Shown here: positions 35,301-50,300 of the stretch, one piece after another
Layout of the letters: each line of letters opens with the position of its first letter
Position numbering within the stretch: the first letter of the stretch is position 1
NCBI GenBank assembly: GCA_946188165.1
Contig: CAMHTW010000010.1
Span: 21,789 to 85,788 of the forward strand
Direction of reading: 5' to 3'
Origin: an uncultured Prevotella sp.
GTDB taxonomy: Bacteria > Bacteroidota > Bacteroidia > Bacteroidales > Bacteroidaceae
DNA: 64,000 bases
Program-made: the position numbers and the translations under genes
The notes under the pieces: generated by a model
The model's database searches: none
Seen by the model: the letters and a program-made list of their open reading frames with translations, nothing else
What the model was told of the DNA's origin: nothing

Positions 35301-38300
35301 GTTCAAAAGCTTCACGATGGGTACCCACGGTGATGGCAGTGAATCAACCCCTCACGTGCCTGTTTCCGTTACGGGAGGCGACTATGAAAGTTTCTATTTG
35401 ACTGGTATGTATAACTCCAATGCGACAGTGCGCGACGATAATGCCGAATGTTATATCAGTGGTGGCCGCTTTGGTGAAGTGGCTGGCGCTGGACAAGAGC
35501 AGATAGGAATAAAAGACGGAGGCAAAGGTAACATCCATTGGCAAATATATAATGCAGACATCAGCGAGTTCTATGGCGGTGGTATCAACGAAGCTAAACC
35601 AGCACAGGGTAATATCCAGACAGATATCTTCAACAGTTACGTTGATAAGTTCTGCGGTGGACCGAAGTTCGGTAACATGGCTACCGGTAAGACCGTTGTT
35701 ACCAACGCTACTGGATGTACATTCGGCAAGTACTTCGGTGCAGGCAATGGTGGTAATTCATATAGCCGCAAGAAGTATTACGACAAAGAAGGCGTCCCTA
35801 ATGAGAGCACTTGGAGTACTCTTAATGGCTATTACACGACTGATAGGGGCAAGTTTTTTAATGGAACAACCACTGGCTCGTCCCAGGTTTCTGGAAAAGA
35901 CTATGGTAAAAAAGGTTATGGTGTTGCCACAGACTTCGATTATGAGTTCTTTGTATGGACATCTGGTACTGCCGGCGTGCGTATATATTTGAACTTCGCC
36001 TCGTTCTCATTGGCGCAATGTAATGACGTGACTTCCACACTGACAAACTGTACCATCAATCAGGACTTCTACGGTGGTGGTAACTTAGGTAGTGTTATAG
36101 GTACAGCAACATCTACTCTTAATGGATGTACGGTTCATGGTAATGTGTTCGGTGGTGGTTATTCTGCGGAATTGCCTAAGATACCTGTTAGAGATGCCGG
36201 CTTTACAAAATATCCTAATTTTAACACCAATTCGGGTATGTTTGAGCCCGGTACTTTCTCTAACACGACTAACTATGATTGGAAACAAGTCGATAACGAT
36301 CCTGCCAATGGAGGAGAAGGTACTGAAGAAAGTAAATATGTTAAAACCAAAGCCAACTTGAATGGACTCGGTCAAGTAGCAAATACCGACCTAACTATCG
36401 CCAGAAACTGTCAGATTGACGGCAGCGTCTTCGGTGGCGGTGATATGTCTGCTGTGAATGAAAACACACTGGTAAAGATTGATAATGTAAAAGCTCCAGA
36501 AACAGAAGTTGCTCAAAAAACTATCCTTAATGTCTACGGCGGCGGTAATACGGCAGACGTATTGGGTAATACAGAGGTTGAGATGACCAGCGGTACCGTC
36601 AGTCAGGATGTCTTTGGCGGCGGTAAGGGTCAGAATACTGTTGTTGCCGGTGATGTGACAGTAAATATCGGCACGAAAACCGGAGAAATACCCAGTGCCA
36701 CATATACTGGCAATGGAACCGTTACTCGCAATGTCTATGGCGGTAGTGCTTTCGGTGCTGTGAATGCCTCTGCAACAAAAGATGAAAATGGCGATGTAAC
36801 AGCATATACACCAAGCGAGAATAAGACCACCAAAGTTAATATCTACGCTGGTACTGTAAAAGGTAGCGTCTTTGGCGGTGGCTTAGGTCTTGATGATACT
36901 GAAGATGACACTAACGATATTGTGGCACGGAACTTTGGTCATACAACGGTGCTTGTTGAGAACAGCGAAAACTCGAGCGCAAAGGTGGAGACAGCTGTCT
37001 TTGGCGGTAGTAACGAGAACGGTGTTCTGAAAGGCGATGCGACAGTAATTATTACTGGAGGTACGATAGGTACTTCAGGTGGTGATATTAAGAATGTTGT
37101 CTTCGGTGGTGGTAAGGGTGCTCCTACACTGGTGAATGGAAATGTGACGGTGAATGTGGGAACGAAATCAGATGCAAAACCCCCAGTCTATGCAGGTGCT
37201 GCGACTATCCATGGTCATGTCTATGGCGGTGGTGAATTGGGTAATACGAATGAAGCATGGGTAACGGATACTTCGACGGAACCCGCTACTACCACACTGC
37301 AACCTGTTGCGAACACACAAACGCTTGTCAACCTCTATGGCGGTACGATCAACGGCTATGCTTACGGTGGTGCCTTGGGTGATGCTGGGACACCAGCCAT
37401 TGTTGGTGGTGACGTAACGGTCACCCTTGACGGTGCGAAAGTACATCAAGTCTTTGGTGCTAACAATATCAATGGTACGCCAAAGGGACATGTCTTGGTA
37501 CATGTGAAGCGGACAGTGAATAGCGAGAAAGATGATTCCAAGACGCGTGAGCAAAGAAACACCTACGATGTAGAAGCCGTCTATGGTGGTGGTAACATGG
37601 CTGACTATGTTCCAACTAAGGCTACTGGTACTGATGCTGAGAAGGAAGAGGCCTTTACCGAAGTGATTATTGAAGGTTGTGAACTGACGAGTATTGATAA
37701 AGTCTATGGCGGTGGTAATGCAGCTGCCGTTCCTGCAACACAAGTCACTGTAAAGGGTTCATATATCATCAACACTTTGTATGGCGGTGGTAATGGTGCC
37801 GGTAATGGTAATCTTGGCGCTAATGTCGGTTACAGGTCATACTCAAGTTTAACTCCCACTGAAGAAGAGAAAACCTCAAAGCAGTATGGTACAGGTAAGG
37901 CTGAGACCAAACTTCTTGGTGGTTACATCAATGAGGTCTATGGTGGTAGTAATACCAGAGGTGATGTTCGTGGCGGAACGGATGTCCGTACAAAGGGAAA
38001 GAAAGAAGTCGTGGCAGACTGCTGCGAGACTTTGAATGTCGGCAATATTTACGGTGCCGGTAGTCATGCTGATGTTGAGGGCGATGCAAATATCATTCTG
38101 GAGTGTATGCCAGAAGATTATGTGGCTGCTGTTTATGGCGGTGCTGAGGAAGCTATCGTTGAAGGTAATGTCACGCTGACCGTGACCAGTGGTAAGTTCG
38201 GTCGCGTCTTTGGTGGTAACAACAAGGGCGGTAGTATTCAAGGTTCTATTACGGTAATTGCCAAAGAAGAAGGATGTAAGCCTTTGGAAATAGGTGAACT

Positions 38301-41300
38301 CTATGGTGGTGGTAATGAAGCCCCTTACTCTCACTTCGGATGTACAAAAGTTGGTGAAACTTGGACTCCCAATACTACGGGCACAGACTATACCGCAGGA
38401 AAAGATCATGCCATTGAGGTGATAGTTGAATCATGTACTTCTATCGGTAAGGTTTTCGGTGGAGGTAATAAGGCTACAGTTATTGGTAATACACATGTAG
38501 ATATTAATTTGTTCCGAGGCTTGGTCGATGGTGATACTGATTTCCGTTCTCTTGGAAAAATTGGACAGGTTTTCGGTGGTGGTAATTTGGCCAAAGTAAC
38601 AGGTAACACGACAGTAGATATTGGTACAGACGGGGAATATGTAAATCCTGAAACAGGTACCGTAGATGAAGGACAGAAGAAAGGTGTCAAAATTGAAAGT
38701 GGTGATAACTATCTCAAGCCTTTAGTTGATGAAAGACAATCAATCACGGCAGGCATCTATGGCGGTGGTAATGATGCTGACGTAGAAGGCAATACAACTG
38801 TAAATATAGGTACAGCTCAACAAACGTTGGGTATCAATATCGCCGGTGACATCTTTGGCGGCGGCTTGGGTAAGGACACTCATGTTACTGGTAATGTAAC
38901 CGTCAATATCGGTGCTGACATCGGAACATCAACGGCTCACAATTACGTTGGTTATGCCCAAATCACGGGTGATGTCTATGGCGGTAGTGCCAAGGGTAAG
39001 GTAAATGCTACAAAGGGTGGTACAAATGAAAACCCGACATATTCAGCAACAACAGGCAAGACAACTCATGTGAATTTCTATGGAGGTACCATCAAGGGTA
39101 ACCTCTATGGTGGTGGTGAAGGACAAATTGCAGCAGCTGGTACTCCAGCAGTGGAAGCAATCGCTGCTGACGTCTATGGTCCTGTTACCGTGACGATGGA
39201 AGGTGGTAGCGTTTATAACGTCTTTGGTTGTAACAACTACAACGGTGCTCCGAAGAATACAGTTACCGTGAATATCAATGGCGGTACTGTGAACTTCAGC
39301 GAAGGAGAGGTCGATGGTAAAGAGGGTAATGTCTATGGCGGTGGTAACCAGGCTGCCTATACAGCCCCCGATGGTAATAAAGACAATCCTGCGGTAAATA
39401 TCAATAACGGTACTGTCACCAGAAATGTCTTTGGTGGTGGTCTCGGTACGACGGCAACGGTTACAGGTAATCCGCACGTCACGATTGGTGACAATGTCGA
39501 AGGTCATACAGCCGCTATTAAGTGGTCTGTTTATGGAGGTGGCTCATTGGCAACTGTAGATGGTAGTACGGATATTGTTGTTAACAAAGGTACTATCGGA
39601 ACGCCAAAGGACGGTGAGACTGTCTATGGCGGTGCTAAGTACGGCAACATCTATGGCGGTGGATTTGGTAGCAGTGATAATGTCAGAATCGGTCTCGTCA
39701 AGGGTAACACTAATGTCACCGTCAAGGGTGGTAACGTCCTCCATAACATCTATGGTGGCGGTGCATACGGCTCTGTAGGTACTTATAATTACGCCAGCGA
39801 ATATGCCAATGCAGCTATCACTGGTCGTCCTGAAGGTGCTGAGAACACCGGTAAGGCAACCATCCATATCGTTGGTGGTACAATTGGTACTGACGGACAT
39901 GAGAATGGTATGATATTCGGAGCCTCACGAGGTGATATCGCAGCACCAGGTGCTATCCAGGACAACATGGCATGGGTCTATGATACGGATGTCATTATTG
40001 GAACTGAAGGTCAGGGAGGAGTTGTCTCTACTCCTTCGATTAGAGGTTCTGTCTATGGAAGTGGTGAGAATGGACATACCTATCACGATGCTTCTGTAAC
40101 CATCCATAGTGGTATGGTGGGTATAGCAGAGGGTTCTGCTATTACCGATGATAATGGTACTGAGGATACCTCGGATGATATTACATATTCAGGTGCAGCT
40201 TATCCTTATCGTGGTAACGTCTATGGAGGTGGCTGCGGTACAGATAAATACTATTCTACGGGTACGGAGACTCATGATGGCAATGGTGACAAATATAATA
40301 AAACAGCAGGTATTGTTGGCGGCGATGCTATGGTAACTATCAGTGGTGGTCACGTAGTCCGCAACGTCTATGGTGCCGGTGCTATGGGTTCCGTAACAGG
40401 TAAGGCTACTGTTAACATCAGTGGAAAGTCTATTATCGGTGCAGACGGCAGCGGTGGCGGTTATATCTATACTGCTGCCCGAGGCAATGAAGGCATGGAA
40501 GATGACTGTGCCACAGTAGGTAGTACTGAACTGAACATCAGTGGTGGTACTATCTGGGGTAGTGCCTTCGGTGGCGGACAGTTAGGTACCGTTAAGGGTA
40601 GCGTTGCTGTCAACGTCAGCGGTGGCGTCGTCAAGAACGACGTCTATGGCGGCGGTGCTTTGGCCAATACCAATACGGATAACTGGGATACAACCAACAA
40701 CACATGGAAAGCAGAGAGCAGTGAGTCAACGGATTACTATGTCCCTGTTCAGCACCTTACAGCAGGTACCTCAGTAGTAACAGGCTATTATACTGAGTCG
40801 GGTGGTAACTATACTGAAATAACAACCGCTGATATTAAGGCAGATGCGAATACCGTTTATTATAAGAAACTGACATATCCAGCAAATATTCATAACATTG
40901 CCGCCAACGGCACAACCTACAAGACTACCGTCAATTTGACTGGTGGTGTAATCGGTAATGCATACGGCGGTGGTCTGGGACAACTGACGGCAGGAGGCGA
41001 AACGACTGGTGATGGTGCTGTTCAGGCAATGGTTTATGGTGATGTCAATGTTACCGTCGATGGTGCGGCATTCACTGCCCTCGTGGAGGCATCTGCAAAG
41101 AATGCACCTGTTACTGGTCGAGTATTTGGCTGTAACAATATCAACGGAACTCCTAAGGGCAAGGTAACGGTAGTCATTAATAAGACCAAGCGAATTGATG
41201 GCGGTAACCACACCTTAGGTGAATTCGAAATCCAAGGTGTCTATGGCGGTGGCAACCTCGCAGCATACGTTCCTCAAACGTATGATTCTGATACAGAATT

Positions 41301-44300
41301 CGGCCAAGGAACGAAGGTGATTATTAACGACTGTGAAGCCAGTATATCAAAGGTATATGGCGGAGGTAATGCTGCTGTTGTTCCATATACCGACGTTACT
41401 ATCAATGGTGCTTTTGAAATCGGTTATGTCTTCGGTGGTGGTAACGGTGGTGATATGATTAACAAAAACGGCAACTGGATTGATAATACTGGTGCTGACG
41501 TAACCCATTACACCAACGTCTTACTGAAGGGTGGTACCATTGGTCAGGCCTTTGGCGGCAGTGACTCTCGAGGTACTGTTGGTGGTTCAAATATTAGACA
41601 GGCAACAGGAGGCCTTTGTCCCTTACGCCTTGTAAACCTCTATGGTGCAGGTAATGGTGAAGAGGCATCTTCTGCAGGAGATATCAATATAGAAGTTTCT
41701 GGCTGCGGTGAAAATAATGAAATTCAGAACGTCTTTGGTGGTTCTTATAAGGCAAACATCACGGGAAGCGTAACGCTCACCATCAAGAGTGGTATCTTCA
41801 CGTCCGTTTATGGTGGGAATGACCGTATGGGAAGCATCGGTGGTAATATCACCGTTAATATTGAAGAAACAGATAATTGTGATAAACCTATTATTATCCA
41901 GAACCTCTATGGCGGTTGCTATCAAACAGCTTATCCGGGTGCTAATGCGAGAAAATATAGAGGATCCGGTGATGTAAAGGATGACAATAATTACGATCCG
42001 TTCACAAGCGGTAAAATTACTGTCAATGTGAAGTCGGCCACTCGAATAGACAGGATTTTCGGTGGTAGTGAAAGAGGAGATGTGACTGGTGATACGGAAG
42101 TCAACATCAATATGATCAGAGGATCCATGAGTGGTCATGATCATGTTACGCTTCCGAATTATTATGCAGAGACAGGGGCTTTTGTTCCGAGCAACATCCA
42201 TATCACTAATACAAATGCATGGGCTCAAGTTTACCTATATTATCCCACGGCAGCGGAAATTGCACAAGGTAAGGAAATCCCAACAGTAGATGGATATTAT
42301 ATAAGGCAGGGAGATTCTGAACCATACACCTATACATTAGCATCTGGTTATATGGTCCAGGGACAGACTTATTATAAGAAAAGTGTACAAGGTAGTATTG
42401 ATCCCGTTATTGGCACCATTGGTGATGTATTTGGTGGTGGTAACATTGGTAAGGTTACTGGTAGTACTGTTGTCAACATTGGAACAGAACAAAAGGTGAC
42501 GATGGTAACGATTTCAGATAATCCAGAAACAACAGAGGTTAAGGAAAATGAATTTAATGTATTAGGTGTTCACATCAATGGTGATGTCTTTGGTGGTTGT
42601 AATTCAAATGTTGTCACCGGTGATGCTATTGTAAACATCTGTACTGCCAATTATTCTGCTTTAGGCTCAGACTTTGAAGGCATCTACATTGACAAGACTG
42701 AAAACGGTGGCGGTAGCGTCTATGGTGGTGGTAATGCAGGCGATGTGCTTGGCAATACTAATGTCACCATGGCTGGCGGTTATGTCTATGACGGTGTCTA
42801 TGGCGGAGGATTGAAGGGTTCTGTCGGAACATATACCAGAACGACAGATGTCACAACAGAATCTAACAACTTCGACCACTCTACACATGCTGATGTTTGT
42901 CTTGGTAAACCCACTGAGTGTACTGCTGGCGGTACTTGTACCGTTGTGGTCAGCGGCGGTCAGGTAGGTCCTCTTGAGGTTGCTACCAAGGGTATGAAGA
43001 ACGAAGGTGGCGATGGTCCTGTTGATGTAGGCTTCGTATTCGGTGCCGGTCGTGGTGATGTGGAGAATCCTAACGACGTTAAGGATGCTGACTTCCATAC
43101 ATTCGTTAATAAGACGGACGTGACGATTAGCGGTACAGCACTCATCATGGCCTCTGTCTATGGTGGTGGTGAGAATGGCCGTGTGCTTGGTAATACACAT
43201 GTAAAGATTCAGGGCGGTCAGATTGGTTCTGGTGATACCGAGACTGTAGGTGGCAAGACGGTTCCTAAGGTATATACTACTGATGAATGGAATGGTGAAG
43301 ACCAAAGTAAATTCAAGGAGTGTCTTAGCTGGGATTACGGAAAAGATACGAATGGTGACGGCATAAAAGATGAATTCTTGCCTCATGACCCATACGCTGC
43401 GGCTGGTGATGCGGAAGATGCTAAGGTGGGTACCGACGGCCATACCTACTATGGTAGTGTATTCGGTGGTGGTTCAGGTTACTACCCCTATAAGAAAGCA
43501 GATGGTATACATGAATGGCTTCGTTCTGCTGGTGCCGTGTATGGTAATACGGTGATAGATATTACTGGTGGTCATATCCTGACTTGTGTATATGGTGGTA
43601 ACGAGACGACCGATGTAGGCACATATACCAATAATGACAAGGGACAACCTTTGGTACACAAATCTGGCGGTAAGTGTACCATCAACATGGTGGGTGGAAC
43701 AATTGGTGTACCCCGTACAGAACAGCAGATGAAGGATCATCCTGTAACCTGTTACCTCTTTGGTGCCGGTAAGGGTGACCAGCGTACATACTTCAATACT
43801 TGGACAAACGTGCAAGAAACGGAAGTCAACATCAGCGGCACAGCCCGCATCTTCGGTTCCGTCTTCGGTGGCGGTGAGGATGGACACATCTTGGGCGATG
43901 CAAAGGTGAACATTGGTGGCGAAGTTAAAATCGACCTTAATGGCGACGGTGATACGGACGACACGGATGAGACGTTCACAGCCCAAAGTCTGAAGATTGG
44001 TACTACGGGAACCTCATACGTGGATGGTAACGTGTTCGGTGGTGGTCGTGGTTTCAGTGGTGTTGCACTGACGGCTGGTAGTACTGGCGGTAATGCGGAA
44101 GTGAATATTGCTGGTGGCACCATGTTAGGTTCTATCTATGGTGGTGGTCGTCTGGCATCGGTGGGAATCGGATTCACAGAGACAACCGATCCTTCTTATG
44201 GTCAGATGGTAGATGACACAAATGAGAAGACGCATGGCCATATCACTGTCAATATCAGCGGTGGTACGATTGGTAATGATGTCGCTGATGCCAAGTATGG

Positions 44301-47300
44301 TGGTAATGTCTTTGGTGGTTCCATGGGACGTATCACGTTGCTTGATGGTACCTTGAATCCAATATGGCCTAAGCAGGCAGTAACTAAGGATACAGAGATT
44401 ACCATTACCGGCAATGCTATTATTAAGAAAAATGTCTATGGCGGTAGTGAGTTTGGTATCGTACGTGACAAGGCAATTGTGAATATTGGCGGTACAAGGG
44501 ATAAATCTGCCGGTGTTGTTACTGCTTCAGGTACTCCTGAAATCCATGGCAGCGTCTTTGGTGCTGGCTATGGCAGTGACGATACTACTCCGACGCTCAT
44601 CACAGCTGGAGAATATACGACAGGACAAGATTACATTTTTACACCGATGATATGGACTGGCTGCGTTTCTGGCGACACAGAAGTCAATATCGCTGGCGGT
44701 ATAGTGAAGAAGAATGTCTATGGTGGTGGTGAGGTAGCATCAGTAGGCCTCATCAACTGTCATGTCGTGGAGGATGGAAATGGTGATATAACCATTAAAG
44801 ATGAGCATAATGTAGAAAAGAAGTATCGATATACAAACTTAACAAAACACGCTGACATACAAGGAACTGGAACCAATGAGAAAGCTTATGGCTTTGCGCT
44901 GAGCTGGCCTTATAAATTTGAGTTTATCCCAGGGAATCCAAAATCTACTTACATCGGTGGTAAGGCTACCGTGAATGTCACAGGTGGTCATATCGGAAGC
45001 GATACCTGGGATGACCGTACTGGCTATGTGTTCGGTGGAAGTAAGGGACAGGTAGCCTTCAAGAAAAAAGTTGGAGATGAGCAGGTGGATATTACCGATA
45101 TTCACGAGCAGCGCTACGTTGAGGGTCTCTGTGCCAATGTGCGTGAGACAGAGGTGAACGTCAAGTACAGTTCTACACCTTCAGGCAAGAATACTTCAAA
45201 TATCAAGGATGAGGCTAATTGCATCATGGGTGCCGTCTATGGCGGTGGTGAGGACGGTCACGTCTATGAGAATGCAGCTGTCAACATCACTGGTGGTTTG
45301 ATTGGTCTGAGCGTCTATGGCGGCGGTAAGGGTGAAGGCACCTATAAGGGAAAACTTTATGCGCTTTCTACGGATGCACAGGGTAATTTGGTAGCCGCAA
45401 GTACAAAGAGTGATGTAGAAAAGATGCCCAGTTGGACGGCTGGTAAGATATATGGTAACACCTCTATCACGATGAGTGATGGTCATGTCATGGGTAATGT
45501 CTATGGTGGTGGTAACTTAGGCTCCGTAGGTAAGGGTAACTATGCCGGCGGTACGGATGACTATTATCCTGCAGGTTATGGTGAGACTTTAAAGAGTGAT
45601 CCTCTGTGGACGAATACCGCAGGCTTTAATCCTGATGCTGAAATCACAGAATCTAACAAGCCGACTACCATGGCTGACTATTTCTTAAGTAGCGGAAAAT
45701 GCAAAATTAACATTACGGGAGGAACGGTAGGCACACAGAATGGTCTCTATGGCAATGTGCAAGGTACGTCTAAAGGTACTCCAACTGGTATGGTGTTTGG
45801 TGGTAGCCGTGGTCGTGCTGCACAAGATGTCGGAGCGCTCTCTCCACGCTATGAATATGCACCTGACTTCTTCTTAGGTTATGTGAACAATACAGAAGTT
45901 ATCATTGGTACGCGGAATGCAGAAACAGGCCCCACCATCTATAGTCAGGTCTTTGGCGGAGCTCGTGACGGTCATGTGCGTGGTAGCGCAAAAGTCGAGG
46001 TCAACTCAGGTACTATCGGTCAGACTTATGATGAGACAGAAGCAGTTGGCGAAGCTGACGTTGACTACCAGCGTTATCATCGTGGTAATGTCTATGGCGC
46101 AGGCTCTGGACTGGGTACCTGGGATGGCACGCATCATGGAACCTCGTCAGGTTCTGTAACCCGCAACACGACGGTGGACATCTATGGCGGTACCATATAT
46201 AATAATGTGTATGGCGGTGGAGCTATGGCTACTGTCGGTCCTCCAAAGATTGCCAATCCGAATTTTGCACCAGAGACATGGTCGAAGTGTACTGTGAACA
46301 TCTATGGTGGTACCATTGGAAGCGGAAAAGAATATGAAAGTGTTTATATGTCGGACTTCGACAAGTATGGCTATGGTGGATGCGTCTATGGTGCCAGCCG
46401 TGGTAGCCGTGGTGGCACATCGGGTGACTTGGCAGACGGAGAAACCATTGAAAGCTATGCTACCGTTCTGTGGACAGAGGTGAACATCAACGGTGGTAGC
46501 ATTGCCGGCAATGTCTATGGCGGTGCCCAAGGCGGTCAGATCAAGAAGGATACCAAGGTGAACCTGAAGGGCGGACGTATTTATCACAATGCATACGGTG
46601 GTGGACGAGGTACAACAGCCATTGCTGCCGACGTTTTAGGCAATACCACTGTGGAACTGAATAATAACAATAATGGTGGCGAAGCTGACGGCAGCAAGAA
46701 AGGCTGTAGCGTTGACAAGGTCTTCGGTTGTAACGACCTGAACGGAACACCGAAGGGACACGTCTTGGTACATGTCTACGGTACCCAAAATAGTGGTAAG
46801 GATGATTTGCAAACTAAAGTTGGTCCTGGTTCACGTACATCTCTTGACCAAGGCGAGAATGAGGGCTATATCGTATATATGGAACGCCTGATAGAAATGG
46901 CAAAGGATGGAAATGCCGTAAAGCCAGGAATAACGGAATCTGTTATCAATACAGCTCAAGGAACTATCAATGATAAGACTGAGAGCTCTCTGAACGATGA
47001 TGAAAAGACAGCTATCAACGATGCTGCCAAGAATGTCATTGCAGAGTTGCAGAATCTTCATGACTATGATGTGACAGCAGTCTATGGCGGTGGTGACTTG
47101 GCACCATACGTTCCCAGCAGTGATGAGGACCAAACCGAGGTCATCATCGAAGGTTGTAATATAACCAGCATCAAGCAGGTCTATGGTGGCGGTAATGCAG
47201 CCTATGTTCCTGCTACTAACGTACTGGTGAAATCTGCCTACGTTATTGATGAACTCTTCGGTGGCGGTAATGGTCTGGATAACTACGTGAAGGATGACGA

Positions 47301-50300
47301 GTGGTATGAGAACCCTGGAGCCAATGTCGGTTATAAGGAGTTAGCACATTATGATAAGAGCGGCTCACATGGTGACGGTGAAGCGGAAGGAACAAAGTAT
47401 GAGGCTATTACCAATACTGATCCGGATGCAACGACCCCAGAAGGTCGAAAAGCCAGCTATTCCATTGGAACGGGTATTGCTTCGACAACGGTCAATGGTG
47501 GATACGTCCATAATGTGTATGGCGGTAGTAACAAGAAAGGTAATATCCGCGCTGAGGCTCTGCTGCAGGTACAACAGGAGGGTTCGTGTAAACTGATTAT
47601 CGATAAGACAACCGCAGGTAGTAAAGAGGCAACAATCGATGCCCAGACAAATACTGTCCTTGACTGTGTAGAAGAAGGTGGTGTGTTCTATGCTGGATCG
47701 ACAAGTGCAGATATCCTCAATGATGTACACGTCCGTATCACCAACGGCAAGTACACGAAGGTGTTTGGCGGCAATGAAAAGGCTGGAACCATTACTGGTT
47801 CAATCACCATCGACATTGAGGAGAGAGGTTGTACGCCTATTGAGATTGATGAGTTGTACGCCGGTGGCTATCTGGCACCATATTCTGTCTATGGTTACTC
47901 TACTGATACGAGAGAAGTAAAAGACGAGAACGGCAACGTTATTTCAGGACTGAAGCAGCGTATTCCGTATAAGAAAGGTGATGCCGGAGCACTGGCCACA
48001 CCATCCCGTGACCCGCAGATTAACATTATCTCTGCCACAAAGATAGGCAAGATCTATGGTGGTGGCTTCATGGCTGAACTGATAGGATCTCCTCGAATCA
48101 ATGTCAACATGACAAATGGTAGAATTAGTGATCAATATGTATCGCGGTATCCAAATGAAACCTATCCTAATATCACCAACACAGGTGTTATTCCAATTGG
48201 AACTATCGGTTCTATCTACGGTGGTGGCTACAAGGGCGATATAATAGGCGACACGTATGTGGAGATTGGTACTGGCGAATGGTTGAGCTTTACCGGTCAG
48301 AGAGAAACCACTGATGCTGATGGTAAGGTCTATACCTATGACTCTGAAACCAAGAAATGGAATTGGACTAAAAAGGTTGGTGATATTACGGAATCAGGTA
48401 CTGTGGATAACAAACCTGCTCCTGCTCGCAATGCTGCTACGATTACAGGTAACGTATTCGGTGGCGGTGAGGGCGAAGCCCTTAATAGTGGCGACCGCGC
48501 CTTCTATTGTGAGTCTGCTATGATTGGTGTCAATGGCGAAGGTCTTACCAACCCAGCCGGTGGAACGAGTGTCATCATAGCTAACGGTACCGTGGGAACG
48601 CTTGAAGGCGAAGAGGGATCTAAGACGCTTAAAGCGGGTACTGGTAACGTCTATGGCGGCGGTGAAGTCGGCCGTGTAGAAAAGAATACGGTCGTTACCA
48701 TCGGTGTAACGCCAAAGGAGGGTGAAACGATCAGTAACACCAAGTTCAAGCCTACTATCTGGGGTAGCGTATTCGGTGCCGGTAAGGGTGTTGCCACTCA
48801 TGGCTACTCTGCGCTGGTACGTGGTAATAGTACTGTCACCATTCAGGGCTTTGCAAAGGTTGGAGAAAGTGTCTATGGCGGTGGCGAGATTGCCTCGGTA
48901 GGCAGATATAACGTTGTTGATGGACGACCTACTTCATTGAAGAATCCGAATAGTGGTAACTGTGTTGTTACAGTCCTTGACAATGCAGAAATTGGTCCTA
49001 ACGATATGATTATGACAAAGACTGGCGGTCCAGATAATTCAGGCCATGTCTTTGGTGCTGGTAAGGGTGCTATGCCTGTAGCGGATTATACTAAAGCACG
49101 GCAAATGACGATAGGCAATGCCATGGCTGGGTTTACGTCTGAAGCTGATTACCTTAAATTTATTGAGTCGCTGGGATTAGCTACCCAAACTGATGTGACT
49201 ATTAGTGGAAACGCTTTCGTGAAGGGTTGTGTCTTTGGTGGTGCTGAGCAAGGATTCGTGCAGCATGATACGCATGTTACCATAGAAGGCAATTGCCAGA
49301 TTGGTAACGGTTATGCTCAGATGGCTGATGATGGTACATATCTGAATAAGTTAACATCGCCGGTTAATCATATAGCTATTAATCGTCGATATTCAGCAGC
49401 AGAGTGGGAGGCAGGACATTTGATTACCGTTGAGTCAGATCCTACTGCATTGAAGACCTTAGCTGCGACCCATTATAAGTCGTCTCTGCCTGAATGTGCA
49501 AGTTGGGAGTATAAAGCTCCATATGCTCCGCATGATGCATTTGCAAAATATACTAATGATGGTAAGACTTATTATGATGAAGGATTTACTAAGAATGCCG
49601 AAGGCGGTGATGTTACTGCAACCAACGGTAGTACCTTCTATGGCAATGTCTTCGGTGGCGGCTCTGGTTACTTCCCATACGCTCCAGGTAAATGGCACTG
49701 GAAGGCTGGTGATGTTGGTGGTAACACTGTAGTGGATATCAAGGGCGGACATATCCTGACCAACGTCTATGGTGGTAATGAGTTGACCAATGTAGCTGGT
49801 AAGTGTACCGTCAACATGACGGGTGGTACTATTGGTGTGCCACGTACGCTGGGTCAGATCTTGGCTCACCCAGTGACTTGCTATCTGTTCGGTGCTGGCA
49901 AAGGTGACCCACGCGTGTTCTTCAACATGCAGACCAATGTAAACGATGTAGAGGTAAATATCTCTGGCGGATGGATATATGGTTCTGCCTTCGGTGGCGG
50001 TGAGGATGGTCACGTGATGGGTAATGTGACGATGACTATCGGAAAAGATGACCACACAGGTCCTAAAATTGGTACATGGGGTACCAGCTACGTCGAGGGT
50101 AACGTCTTCGGCGGTGGCCGTGGCTTCACAGGCGATGCGCTGACTTCCGGAGTGGTTTGCGGCAATGTCGATATGAACATCAAGGGCGGCACTATGCTCG
50201 GCTCCATCTATGGTGGTGGCCGACTGGGTTCCATCGGTACCCATCTGGAGCCGTCTAACCATGCCAACTATGGCAAGCTGATACCTGACAACAGAGACGA